Assembly (NCBI GenBank): GCA_036346375.1
Contig: JAYEVE010000058.1
Coordinates: forward strand, 1 to 64,000
Direction of reading: 5' to 3'
Origin: Guadua angustifolia
Taxonomy: Eukaryota > Streptophyta > Magnoliopsida > Poales > Poaceae
DNA: 64,000 bases
The notes under the pieces were generated by a model. That model was not told where the DNA came from and ran no database searches. It saw only the letters and a program-made list of their open reading frames with translations. This document shows, in pieces, positions 21,606 through 33,206 of the stretch (positions within the stretch are counted from its first letter, which is position 1; the number at the start of each line of letters is the position of its first letter). Made by a program: the position numbers and the translations under genes.

Positions 21606-22429
21606 AAGCATACTAGCTAGTTATTCTACATGTAAAGAGCATACACTAATGAACCAAAGCAAAATATGCATCACCCTTTTACGATTATTCATGCACTGCC
21701 CTATTGATTGTTGAGTGCAATCTGCAATATATATGCATGGTTCATCTATCATTCATGCCATTACAAAAAAGATTGAATGTCTAGTATAAATCATGGGACA
21801 TATCTACAACAAATAATTTGCATTGCACACTTGGAGCAATTTCTATGCAAATAACACTACCAGGATGCAATAATACACCAAATCCTCCCACATCCAATCT
21901 AGAACAAACCAAATCCGGCACATAGAGTTAGTCATCCAGCCCAAAATGACGAAATCTCAGACAAATTACACATAATTTCACTACAAAATACTGAAATATC
22001 GTTACTTGCTTTCAGTGAAAATCTCTGCCTACAGAGCACAATCTTGGACAAAGCCACCGAAATCTCGGTGTATAGTGCTAAGATTGCACTGTTTCTTGAC
22101 CGGATAGGTCCAGATTTGGCTGGAGACCAATGAGGAATAAAGGGAGAGTTCAAAGAAGGAGTTCATTTCTGCAGAGAGGAAAGTGAGAGCTCTATCTGTG
22201 AACTAGTGGAGTGAATAATTGAGTCTCCATTAAAATCAGTGTGACTGACATAAATAAATCAATTAACTCCTCAATACTAATACTCAACAACACCTCTAGC
22301 TTAGTAAAGTGCAATGCTTGAAAACCTCATGTCTTCGGTTTGAGTCATAGCCATAGCACTTTTTGTGCAAGTTTTTTTTGGCATTGTTGTGAGCACGCAA
22401 AAATTTTGAAAATTTTTGTTGATAGTCTT
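21606..22429. other. AT-rich gene-free sequence
   Basis: Contains short ORFs only. The piece at 21940-22140 (minus frame of 73 codons) shares phrases such as GAAATCTC and TTTCAGTGA with 19960-20010, probably the same repeat family. Confidence 0.35.
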
Positions 22430-22830
22430 GAATCATCTCTAATGTTCCCATAAAATTTTTACATAATGATCAAACCTAACGAATTTGCAAAAACTGTGAC
22501 AGTACTACTTCAGAGTTTTCGAACTTTAGAGTGCATGCTTATACAATTTACAATTTTAGATTGAGCAAAAAAATAGGTTTAAATTTTTTAAAATTTTTAG
22601 AAAAGGGTTCTGAGGAAATTTTTAAGCTCTCCTAAAATTTTTAGATCATGATCACACTTGAGAAAATTTATAAAATTCTAATATGGTAATTGTGTCATTT
22701 ATGTTCATTCTATTTTTGATTTTTAAATATAACAAATGAAGTTAAATTCTTTTGAACATTTTTATATGATCCTAGACTTCTAAAGATAGTACCATAAATT
22801 TTTTAGATTATGATCAAACTTATAAAAATC
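22430..22830. repeat. Degenerate tandem repeat, period about 160-185 bp (block 2)
   Basis: The phrase CATAAAATTTTTnnATnATGATCA recurs near 22449, 22632 and 22794. It is the same family as 20200-20780, about 1.7 kb away. Confidence 0.5.
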
Positions 22831-23551
22831 TTAAAGTGTTTCTGCTAAAATTATAAAATGTCTCAAAAATTCAGTTTTTCAACAAATTTTCATCTAAGAT
22901 GACTTTTTTAAGGGTTATTGGGCCAAATCTAGTCAAATTTGGTCCTCGAAAGTTAAATTCTGGTCAAATTACCTGAGATTTCAGTGAGATTTGGTGAAAC
23001 CTGAAATTTCTCATATTACTGTAGCATTTTGAATTTTTTTTCAAATTTTTTACCCGCCGAGATTTTTGATCCCGTCCCCAACCGAAATTCAAAATCTTAG
23101 GCAAGATTTCTAAAATTTCACTGAATTTTGGAACCTTGCCCACACATGTATTTGCAAATTTAGCCTCCTCCCCTACCGCAATGGTGAGGTTGGTGATACT
23201 TATCCCCTGCCGCACCTAGGGAACACGGAAGGTAGCTGACTCTGCGGCAAGGTGGGTGAGTATGGGAGGAGATCGCTGCCACATGTGGGTAGTATGGAAG
23301 TCATTCTGTTGTGGTGGGCCATACTGCTCCCTTGGTCGGTCGAGCTTCCAGGGTGTCGGTCACCTTCCACGTGCGCTCCCGAGACGCGTGCGGCAAGGTA
23401 TAGATGTTGCTTGCCATATCGTCTGCGGCGGGAAAGAGTGCCAAATTTACAAATGCATATGGACCAGATTTACCAAAAAAAATATATAGCAAGTTAATTG
23501 TCGCCAGACTTTACTGTTTGGGTACCTCTCCGATGCACAAAATCGCCCACG

Positions 23552-24000
23552 TGGCGCCGACGAGCGGTGGGCGAGGCGCTCGCCGCCGGCGCCCGGCCAC
23601 GTGGAGGTTCGGCGATCGGCGGCGAAAGCACGCCCGCCGCCAGTCTTAAACCACGTGGCGCCGGCGGCAGTGGGCGAGCGCCTTGCTTTCGCCGGCGCCC
23701 GGCCCGCGTGGCGACTGGCGATTGGCGGCGAAAGCCCGCCCGGCAGTCTTTACCGTGGCGCCCGCCGAACAGTGGCGAGGCGCCTGCTCGCGGCGCCCGG
23801 CCGCGTGGCGGCCTAGCGATCGGCGGCGAAGTCGCCCGCCCGGCAGTCTTGCGGCCCACATGGCGCCCGGCGAGCGGTGGCGAGGCGCCCTGCCGCCGGC
23901 GCCCGGCCACGTGGCGACTGGCGGTCGGCGGAAGCGCGCCCGCCGCCAGTGCCGCCCGTGGCGCCCGGCAGCAGTGGCGAGGACGCCCGCTCGTCCGCCG
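23552..24000. repeat. GC-rich tandem repeat, unit about 100 bp, about 4.5 copies
   Basis: Units start with GTGGCGCC near 23552, 23657, 23754, 23860 and 23957. Each contains GGCGCCCGGCC, then CGATCGGCGGCGAA-like and GCCCGCC(CGG)CAGTCTT-like phrases. The block is extremely GC-rich within AT-rich surroundings. It opens long frames on both strands (for example 23494-24003 and 23683-24312), but these reflect composition, not genes. Confidence 0.85.
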
Positions 24001-24079
24001 CAAGGCAAAAAGGTGAACACGGTGGCCGCCTCGAAGTCTCCTTCCCTATCGTCTGCGTGCACGGCAGCGAGTCTGCTAT

Positions 24080-24560
24080 GTCGAATCTATCAGCTGCGAG
24101 ATTTACGCTATAAGCCCATTCCTCTGACGCCTCTCACCTACCCGTCACGAAGGGGTCACATCCTGGGCGGACTAGGCGAAGCCATGCGTCGGTATTTAAT
24201 GAGGCTGGAGGAACGGGATAGCACGGGAAGGAGCAATAAATGTCTGGAGACTAGCATGATGACACCCCATTTACCTACCCCCGTTAGCGTAGGCTATATA
24301 AGGGCCCTCTAGTGCATGGGGAAGGGGGGTCGAAGAACCAAGAGCTCAGCTGTAGAACCCAAGGAAGAACTTGTAATCTGAGAGCTCTGTATTAACCTCA
24401 AAAACACTCCATAAGAATCTAGCAGGACGTAAGGCTATTACCTTGGCTGAGGGGGCCTGAAGCTGGGTAAAATCTCTGTGTCATCTTAGTTCATAGACGC
24501 CAGAATCCTTCGTGTGGGAGTCTCTAGGGTTTTCATCCGCTAGAGTTAGCCAGCCGCGAA
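24080..24560 (+). repeat. Gypsy-type LTR remnant with TATA box
   Basis: GGCTATATAAGGGCCCT at about 24291 is a strong TATA box. It is followed by ACTTGTAATCTGAGAGCTCT and a GGGGGCCTGAAGCTGGGTAA phrase like those in the R/U5 regions of plant gypsy LTRs. No internal region, primer site or partner LTR was found next to it. The GC-rich tandem block upstream may be part of the same LTR's U3. Confidence 0.6.
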
Positions 24561-27377
24561 GACGCTCTCCTATTGAACCAAACCCAGTCTGTAGACTCCG
24601 GGCCTGTCAGGTGGAATACGCCGACATTAATAAACGACGATTTCCATATAGAGATTTGACTCTTGAAAAAGCCCAAGTGGGCTTCAATTTTCTTCAACGC
24701 ACGGGACATGACCACGATGCCACTGGCCTGTGGCCCATCACGACTGCTTTACTCGTTAGTCGTTAGTTTGCTTCAGTTCCTTGCTCCGTTCACGTCATTT
24801 ATAACTTTTGACCATTTTATTTATTCATAAATATTTGTTATTTTGCGTTTTCTGATAGTTTATTTTCCATTTGCCCTTATTAATTGTCATATCTTCCTTC
24901 TACCCGCCATGGTCAATTTAGGTAGTTACGAAGGGTGTTTTGGTCACTGGTTGTCTTGGTATTTGTATCAGAGTCAAAACATAGAACGCACGATCTTCAC
25001 ATCCAAAATACGCAGAGTAGGGTTAACCGGTTAACAAAAACCAAAATTTGAAATTCAGTAAAAACCGAAATTCAAAAATCGGTAAAAATTGAGTGAAAAT
25101 CGATGAAACTGAAGAAATTTGAATTCCAAATTTTTAAATTCGGCGGTCAAACAACGGATGGTATAAAATGAAAATCGGGTAGTTTTCACCGATTTTCGAT
25201 CGATTTTCTTTGGTTTTTTCGATTTTTAAGCATTTTTTTATTTTTAGCATACTGAACAAAAATTGAAAAAAATACCAAAAAATACAAAATTACAAAAAAA
25301 AACCCAATTAATATATGAAACACCTCATAGAAATTTAAGAAAATTTTTAAATTATTTATTGCTTCAAAAAATCCAAAACAACAATGAATTAATAAAAAGG
25401 AACAAAAGACAATTGTCGATTTTTATAAATATTTGAAAGATTTATTATATTTTGAAATTTTAATATAACCATAAATAGTACCAAAGGATCATATGCTAAA
25501 ATTTTTAGAAATATTACAGCTTATTTATTGCCCATATAAAATCAAAAGCAGAAGAGCATATATAATGATAGTTGCACAAATTTTACAACATTATTATAAT
25601 TACGTTACAACATCACACAAAAAGTTCAAGAAATATTAGACTTCATTTTATGCCCGTAGAAAATCAAAATCTGAAAAGCATATATTCTAACAGTATCACT
25701 GTCAGAATTTTTAAAAAATCCACAGATCTGATAATCATTTAAAAATTTTATAGCATCATTATAATTGCCTCAGGACATAAATTTGCATTTAAACCCTATG
25801 ATTTGCTGAGCAGTTTTTATCGCCAAACCGGCTCGAAACGGTCGTTTTCGTGAAAACCGACCAGGTTTCGTTAGTTTTGTTAACGCTGCGGATAGTATCT
25901 TGACAAGACACGAGTTGTTTCGATCATGCTTGAAAGTCAGAGGGTCGGCAAGTGTTCGACGCGACGGTCGCGATCGAGCGCTCGGTGCACGTAATCATCG
26001 CATAGTTCTGGTGACGTGTTTTCTAAAAAAAAAAGTTCCGGTGACGTGTAAATGCAACGACGAACGAACAAAGTCTCTTTTTCTCTCCCCCTTTGGCGAT
26101 TTTATTCGTCGAGATTAGCGACTATATTCACTTCGAAAATGCAATTACTTATTCGCAAGAGCATGGTCACCTGTCGCGAGGCATAGAATAATCAACATGG
26201 GAATATCCAATGTTGTTTGTTAATTCCAAATTACAAAAACCTACGGTTATTAGCTTCTCTACACACGCTAGCATTGGGAGCTAACTTCCAGAATCGACGA
26301 ACACGATACATTCTCATCTAGATCGAACAATCCATAGGGCTGCTAGCGTATTAGTGTTCAATATGAGTTCGCACAACGATGCTTGAATATCCGTTTCTGT
26401 CGAGTTGGCTACTAGAAGCTGCAAGATGCATCCCGGTCCTTATCTCTAACTAGTCTCTTATCGAAGACCCACTTTTTCACCCGCTAGACCTATAGGATAG
26501 ACCCCCTCTTCCTTATTTATTCCATCTTAAGTTCATTCACTCCTCTACCCTCTTTCGGCCTCACCTTGAATCCATAGTACAATATATCTTGGGATCATAT
26601 GGAGGTCATCTGTAGTTGTGATGAGTATTTGATATTATTGAAAAATTATGTTGAAAATTGAATTATGTTGAAGAATGCAATTTGTCAAGTTGAAAGGTAC
26701 GGGTCAAAGTTGGACCATTTGGATCGGATTATTTTTCAGTGAGGGTGCAAATGAGTCTAATGCTAGTCTAACCATCCAATTGGTTTGGACTATAGGTTGG
26801 GACTTTCCTCCAAAGTTGTAGTAGTTGTAATCATCCATGCATCTTACAGTGGAAACAGAGCGCAAATTACTCCCAAAAATTTGCTCTTGTATTTCCTCTC
26901 TAGTTTGGCTTGTTCTTTTATCTCAATGCTTGAATTTGCTTTGGTTCTGTTTATCTTTGGCTTGTTGGTCACCAAAGATGTCTAAGAGGTTGAGAAACCT
27001 CTAGAAGGTCATATCCCATCTATATAGGTATCCCCATATAAAGTTATTGGGGTTGATTGGCTTTTGGCTTGAAAAGGGTGAGATCTTGGCTCTTGTGATT
27101 TAGGGTTTTTGAATTGGTTCTTACTGAGATTAAGAGTACTAGAACATGTGAGAAAATATCTTCGACCATGTTGGCTTGAATCCTCCCACGAGCAACGACT
27201 GTAGATCTTGGTTTTACATTTTTGCTTGGTTTTGGTGCAACTTCCCTTCAAATAGAAAAAGGTTAAAACTTTGGCAATCATCATTGAAATCATCGATTGG
27301 AACATGTTTCAGAGGTCCTAAGGAAATTATGTATCATGTTTCAAATTGTTTGGAGCCACAATGAAAAAGTTACACGA
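24561..27377. other. Gene-free repeat-derived sequence
   Basis: 25020-25880 is very AT-rich with many AAAATCGGTAAAAA-like phrases. 26150-26600 shows no recognisable feature. 26620-27370 contains 'GGTTTGGACTnT' phrases that recur at 27430-27920 and resemble LTR debris. Short ORFs (for example 26785-26985, hydrophobic) have no supporting evidence. Confidence 0.35.
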
Positions 27378-28015
27378 ATTATTACTTGGTTGCAATTCAT
27401 CACTCTTCTTCTCATGTGGATCAAACCATCCCATTGAAAGTGTGGTTTGGACTGTCAAAATGAAGGTCGGACCATCTTACCAGGGATGTTCAGAGTATCC
27501 TATTTTTGTTTTGTGTCGTGTTTGATCTTGTGTTTCCGCTGCAACCTTTTGGCTTTACTCTTGATAGCTTAGGGACTGTTTGTTTCAGCTTTGGATTCTC
27601 TAAAAACTGATTCTGAATTATGGATGTAGAGAAGCTGATTCTGGAATCCAAAAACATATATAAAGTGGATTGTAGATTCTAGTATATATGGGTGGGCTGA
27701 ATTGTGAGAATCGATTCTAGAATCATTTGTTTGTTTCTTATTCGCTTTTAGTGCGAAATGAGAATCGAAGCTAAAACAAAGCAGACCCTTAGTATGTATC
27801 TCGAGGTAGAGGAGAAATTTTGATTGGCACCTATCACACACCCTTACTTGGTTGCAATTCGTCTCTCTTTTTCTCATGTGGATCGAACCATCCCATTGGA
27901 AGTGTGGTTTGGATTATCCAAATGAAGGTCAGACCATCTAACCAGGGATGTTCAAAGCATCCTTTTTTTGTTTTGTGCCGTGTTTGATCTTGTGTTTCCC
28001 CTACGACCTTTTAGA
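27378..28015. repeat. Direct duplication of about 175 bp, separated by a MITE
   Basis: 27378-27553 and 27840-28015 align almost end to end (TACTTGGTTGCAATTC, CATGTGGATC, CCATCCCATTG, TGTTTGATCTTGTGTTTCC), with scattered differences. The intervening DNA is mostly the MITE at 27572-27788. Confidence 0.75.
27572..27788. mobile_element. Tourist-like MITE, copy 2 (217 bp)
   Basis: Same family as 13773-13990 (GGGACTGTTTGTTTCAGCTT start, AGCAGACCC end, shared TTGGATTCTCTAAAA). It is flanked by TTA at 27569-27571 and 27789-27791, the classic PIF/Harbinger duplication. Confidence 0.88.
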
Positions 28016-28107
28016 TTTGTTCTCACCTATTTGAGGTAGAGGGAGAAATTTTGCTTGGCTTCTATCAACCACCACCAAAGCATCAACCCCCACCCACCCC
28101 CACACAG

Positions 28108-28395
28108 AATGATTTTTTAAATAATATTTTTTAATGAAAATTTACATAAATAATATACAAAAAAATAACAGAAGTACCCACCTATCGTCAGAATAAACAG
28201 CGACAAAAAGTCTATCATCATTGCCCTGTCACCATTTGGAATGACGACAGAGACCTATCGCCAATACTGACTACTCTATCATTGTTCCAAATAGCGATGG
28301 AAAAAAAGAGAAGGTAGGACAGGGAAAAAAGGAAAAAAGATAGAAGAGGAGGAAAAAGGAAAAGAAGAAAGGAGAGGAGGGAAATTTTTAAAATA
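28108..28395. repeat. Left copy of an inverted AT-rich/purine-rich segment (possible MULE terminal region)
   Basis: The order GAAT, TTTTTTAAATAATATTTTTTAAT, AATAACAGAAGTACC and then a purine-rich GGAAAAGAAGAAAGGAGAGG run matches, in opposite orientation, 32970-33206. The two copies face each other around a Mutator transposase. No clean termini or 9-bp duplication were found. Confidence 0.5.
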
Positions 28396-28828
28396 ATATA
28401 TTTTTATTCAAATTGCAAAAATATATCTTGATCTAAAAAAATTACTAAACTATACATCCGTCGCCATATGGTTGGGCTACAAAGCCCTTAAGCTAAATAA
28501 ATTCTAAAAATCATGAATTTGTTTTGGAGGAAATTAAATTTTACAAGATGTAAGCATTAATTATTAAAAGTCAGTGTTATTTTGATGGTTGCTAGAATTT
28601 TAGAGTTCAAACTAGGGTTTAATAAATTCTAAAAAATTCATATTTGTCAGTGATAATTCATGTAGTATTTTGTAAAATTATTTTTCAGTTAATTTTTTAA
28701 CAAAAAATGCAAATTTTGTTCTTTTTCATTCCCTTTCGGTGTGTGACAAATTTGGCAACAAATCATAGTAAAACATTGAATAAAACCCGACATTGATATT
28801 ACAAAGTGCAAGACTAAGTCACAAACAG

Positions 28829-28990
28829 GGATACAACATAGGTACATGCCTTAGAAAATTCATAAAACTATGATACAACATAGGTACATACATGTCTTAG
28901 GGAATTCATAAAACTAGGATACAACATAGGTACATGCCTCAGGAAATTCATAAAACTGGAATACAACATAGTACATACCTCTAGTGAAGG
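28829..28990. repeat. Tandem repeat, 42-46 bp unit, about 3.5 copies
   Basis: Units begin GATACAACATAGGTACAT and end AATTCATAAAACT, at about 28831, 28870, 28917 and 28960. The block is flanked on both sides by GACTAAGTCACAAA and directly abuts the LTR-like sequence at 29014. Confidence 0.8.
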
Positions 28991-29013
28991 ACTAAGTCAC
29001 AAAACTATAAATT

Positions 29014-29968
29014 TGTCGGTGTTTCGTACAACCGGCAAGTAAATTTGTAAGTATAGGGGCATACGTTCCTCTCCTTGAATGGTTAGACTACATGAGTCCA
29101 AGATGTATCTTGGTTTGAAAAATGAATATCCCTACGTCCGATTCGTGGTGGTGGTTTTGTATTGCTTGGGGTGCGATGAGAGCATCTGAGGATTACAAGC
29201 GGGGGCTAGGGCAGGCCCTTAGCGCTCGTCCGAGTGGAGGAGCAGGAATGTTCGTTGTATGTTTGACTTGCTCTAGATCGGATGTGCTCGCTTAAGTCGG
29301 ATCACGAATCTGAATGCCCTTCCCTGAGGGCCCTGTCTCCCTTTATATAGGCGGAGGGGGCAGGTTACACGGGAGTTTGGAGAAAAAAGGTAGGGTATAC
29401 TACGCCGGAGTACCGATCTTGGTCTTGATGATTGTGAGTTCTGGTGATTGGTGGTGACAGTTCCTACTCATCCCGTGCCTGGGTTGGTAGACACAGCAAG
29501 CGACGTTCCGTTGGGAAGGAACGCACCTGCCCTCTACGCGGTTGTCATATACTGACGCCGTTTACGCTGTGCTCTGGCGTTGCCTCGGGAGGGAGCGCGT
29601 CTCTCCACTGTGCATGACGGGGCGGAGGGACGGGCGCTTGACTTAGGCAACCTCCCTTGGGAAGGAGCCACCTGCTCTAGCATGGCCATCGTGTCCACGG
29701 GGCAGGTGACCTGCTTGAAGTCGACTGGTGGCGTGGCGGAGGTCGCTGAGTCGGAGCTCGTTAGGGATCCGACACGAGGCTGGTCGAGCTCGAGGCGTCG
29801 ACCTGCTGCTGTGTCGAGCTCTTGAGGCGCCCGACCTGCGGCCTGGTCGGAGCCTGCGGGAGTGCCCGATGTAAGGCTAGGCCGGACCGCCCCTGGTGGG
29901 CCTGAACGAGGCCGAGGATCCTTCGTGGCCCTGTGAGGCCTAGAGCTGGGCCCAAGACGGATCATCTA
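29014..29968 (-). repeat. Gypsy LTR fragment (Tat-like), minus strand
   Basis: The plus-strand left end TGTCGGTGTTTCGTACAAC is the reverse complement of an LTR end of ...ACACCGACA type. A minus-strand TATATAAAGGGAGACAGGGCCC promoter lies at about 29340, followed by GC-rich U3. The right end is truncated. No primer site or coding region is attached, so it is a solo or broken LTR. ORFs at 29534-29965 on both strands are GC-composition artefacts. Confidence 0.6.
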
Positions 29969-30799
29969 GTGTTCCAGCCAATATTCAATGATAATCCCAT
30001 CTGTGATGGACGAAGACTTTGGTAATACCCTCTCCAGCATTCTGCGTGGCTGCCGATCTTGCCGCCTTGTTCGTACGACTGAGAGAGAGACGATATTGAA
30101 ATAGATGCATACTTTGCTATGGGGTACCCCTGGTATGAGTATTCATCAGCATTCTATGGCCATAGTTGTCGAAATAGGTCAGTACTATAAAAATAATAAT
30201 AGTTATCTATTGATTCCTAATGGGGTATTATGTTTGGATACCTGATAGGGCTTAATGTAATATCATCGTCGAGATTCGGAGGACTCTGAGAATGTAAGGT
30301 TCGTAGCCTAGGTGGCATGAAATCATCATCGTCGTCGTCATTTGTATAGTTAGGAGCTAACCCTACTTCAGTGCTTGTTGAACGTTCTCTTACATTGTGG
30401 CTTGAATGGCTTGTTGTAGTAGTGTTTGAATGGCATGTTGTAATAATGCTTGAATGTCGAGGTCTAGGTGACATGAAATCGTTATCGTATTTGTATAGTT
30501 AGGAGCAAACCCTCCTTCGGTGGTGCTTGAATGTCCTCTTAAACTTTCTGCTGCAACAATATTGAGTGGATCTCTACCCCTCCAGTTAGATCCTCTTCTG
30601 CGTCTTCTGCACGAACCAGACATCACACCCCGCCGAAGAGAATATACATTACTACGAATTCTGGGATATCTTTGTTCAGCAACTCTTTATTCTCTAGGAA
30701 TGACTAACACACAAGACGAGCATACAAATTAGTGAACTTATATATAATGCTAAAAAGATTAGTAGAGTGAACAAATAGGAAATAACTAACCTTAATATG

Positions 30800-31141
30800 C
30801 TATGCATACTGATCGGGCAGCATTAGTACCCTATAAAATCTCGTAGAGAAATCTGTAGCAGAAGGATGATTGGTTAGCTCGCACATCCTGAAATACCTTT
30901 GACGCCATCCTTGCAAGTGCGCCTTGAGGTCGTTGGAGGTCACAAGGTTCAGACCAGATGTTGTCACCTTATGTCTCGATAATGTCAGACGCCACTCTTG
31001 CAATTTGAACACCACTTTACTTAAGTTCTCCTTCTTGAATAGATCATCATTCCTATTACACGTAACCTTCAACATGTAATAAAGAGCTACGCTGCTCATA
31101 TCAGGTGTCCATGAGAATGCTCTGCTAGAGAATCCCGCCAT
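30800..31141 (-). pseudogene. Myb/SANT-like domain ORF, probably transposon-associated
   Basis: A 113-codon frame starts MAGFSSRAFSWTPDMSSVAL. It has the Trp-x-x-(E/D)-M spacing and helical pattern of plant Myb/SANT-like (Myb_DNA-bind_3) domains, followed by LKAHLQGWRQRYFRMCEL, like the third helix region. Such domains occur in PIF/Harbinger ORF1 proteins and in related host genes. The frame ends abruptly (PDQYA). It lies 190 bp downstream of the MURA-like fragment on the same strand, so it may belong to the same element; function unproven. Confidence 0.5.
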
Positions 31142-31330
31142 GACGAAGTATGAGTGGGAGTTATATATGTGTGCCTGCAGTTTGGCCTTTTATAGTCTTC
31201 CTCCTTTACCCCTCCTACGGCTTAAGCAGGCAGCCATGACGTGTAAGCATGGCTTGTATAACAGACAAGGCTTGTTGCAGCTGCAGACACATATTAGCCT
31301 ATGTAGGATGCATTCGTGAGTAACTTTTCG

Positions 31331-32450
31331 TCAGTTCATCCCACGATCGGTTTTCTTTTTACACAGTACCTTGAAACGAAGCTCCCTCGTACCCATCTTC
31401 AATGCTTTATGCATCTCTCCCTTCTTGCCTTTCTTCTCCATGTATGTACAAATCACCTCAAAATATTTCACATTAGGATTACTCATACGGGCTAACGCCT
31501 TAGCATGATGATCCATAAAATACTTCGCAATACTATGAAGAACACCCTCCACTATAATAACCAGAGGAAGGGGTCTCAAGCCTCACATGACCCAATTATA
31601 AATCTTAGCCAGGTTTGTCATCATGACCCCACAGCGGTCAACATCAGTGTCATAAAGTAGTGTCCATTTCTCCTTAAGCTCATGCTTTATCCATTCAAAA
31701 AAGCATTTCGTGGCCCTTCCATTCCTCCGGACTAAGTGCGGAGGGTCCGTGGGTAACATTTCGAGCGCTACTAGAGCCTCCTTTATGCCAGGCATTGCTC
31801 TCTTCACTGCCTCCGTTGTATGCCTTGATATCAGCTCATCCAACTTCTTCCACAGTATATCAAACTTTCTTTGTTGGTTCTAGTCGTATAATCTCTTAAA
31901 AAGCTTCGTAAGCTCCTTGTTTTTGAATTGCTTGTAGAAGTTGACACTCATATGCCGCTTGCACCGCCTACTTTGCAAATCAGGCCATAGATGTGTTTCT
32001 TCTTTACCTTCCTGCAATTGCACGATCGCCTTCAATAGCCCGGGATGCTGATCGTGTATAACGCACACTCCGGACCGCTGATCCATGACACTGACTTTTA
32101 TGTTCCTTAGATACTAGAGCCAGCTTTCTGTATTCTCACCCTCCACGAATGCAAGTGCTACAGGAAGAACCTGGTTGTTGCCATCTACACCTATGGCTGT
32201 CAATATATGGCATTTATACTTCTTAGTCAAGAATGTCCTGTCCACGTATAACAATGGATGGCAATGTCTGAACGCGTTGACGCGAGTATCAAAAGCAAAA
32301 AATGCTCACTTGAGTACCATCTTCCCAGGGATGCGCTGCGAGAGCTGCTCACAAATATCGATACAAGTTTTAGCATTCCTTTCCTTGATCACCTCAAACA
32401 TGCCTCGTAGGTTACGGTAGTATATTTTAAATTGTACTTATTCACCATAC
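31331..32450 (-). pseudogene. Mutator-like element (MULE) transposase, MURA type, with stops
   Basis: Read right to left the translation gives YVDRTFLTKKYKCHILTA and IGVDGNNQVLPVALAFVEGE (catalytic Asp region, about 32250-32130), VCVIHDQHPGLLKAIVQLQE with the second Asp, RCKRHMSVNFYKQFKNKELT (about 31990), and GRATKCFFEWIKHELKEKW, RPLPLVIIVEGVL (about 31570) of the MURA C-terminal part. Interruptions are a TAG near 32127 (family Trp), a break near 31870 and a TGA at 31580-31582 (family Arg). The N-terminal DNA-binding part is not clear. The inverted AT/purine segments at 28.1-28.4 and 33.0-33.2 kb may be its degenerate ends. Confidence 0.85.
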
Positions 32451-32969
32451 CTATCAACCATTTTAGGAATTTGTTAATATGTGCACAACAACATAACACT
32501 AACACATTTCAAATTCTCAACCTATCCATACTTCTAGACCCACGTGCCACGATTGACGTACTCTACACTATTTCAAACAACTCGCAACCATACCAACATT
32601 AATTTTTTCAAGTAAATAGTATTTTGCATAATTCTCATAGTTTTATGTCCATAACTATTGTTACTTTATATAGCTAATAACTTACATACCTAACTAATCC
32701 GATCGCCAACTCATCAATGTAAAAAAAACTATTGCCTGTCTACACACCTAATTACTAACAGAACTAAATAATCTGATCTTTAAGTCATATGCATAATTAA
32801 CTATTGCTACTCTACAAAACTAATTACTTACAACCTTAATTAATCTGGCCTCTATATCGTATATCTAATTCCTATATAACCTAATCACATACCAACCTAT
32901 TTAATCTGGTCAATAATTTGCATTACTAAATTTAAATTTAAATCATTCGTACAAATTTTACCTACACAA
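32451..32969. other. AT-rich gene-free sequence 5' of the MULE transposase
   Basis: No ORF. Short phrases such as CTAATTACTnACA and TAATCTGATC repeat loosely between 32690 and 32900. Confidence 0.35.
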
Positions 32970-33206
32970 ATGACGAATCTTCTTCTTCTTCCCCTCTCCT
33001 TCCTTCTCTCTTCTTCTTCCTCCTCCCCCTCTTTTCTTCTCTCCTCTCCTCCCTCCCTCCTCCTCCTCCTTCTCTCCTCACCTCTCCTCTCCTCATTTGA
33101 ACGGGCAACTGAGCTCTGGCAACAGGTAGGTACTTCTGTTATTTTTTATATTATTTTTATAAATTTTTATTAAAAAATATTATTTAAAAAAATTCTACAG
33201 AGTAGC
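32970..33206. repeat. Right copy of the inverted AT-rich/pyrimidine-rich segment
   Basis: A long C/T run (about 32985-33090), then GGTAGGTACTTCTGTTATTTTT and ATTAAAAAATATTATTTAAA, is the inverted counterpart of 28108-28395. The 67-codon Ser/Leu ORF here is just the pyrimidine run. Confidence 0.5.

Noticed and set aside
23494..24312. Long overlapping ORFs on both strands (169-209 codons), Ala/Arg/Gly-rich
   Set aside because: They coincide with the GC-rich 100-bp tandem repeat, where stops are rare by composition; the frames show the repeat period and no domain.
26785..26985. 66-codon hydrophobic ORF as a small membrane protein
   Set aside because: Isolated, no homology recognised, sits in LTR-like debris.
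29534..29965. 143-codon ORF opposite to other frames
   Set aside because: Falls in GC-rich U3 of the LTR fragment; Pro/Ser/Arg-rich shadow sequence without similarity.
32970..33173. 67-codon Ser/Leu-rich ORF resembling a signal peptide
   Set aside because: It is the translation of a C/T-only tract.
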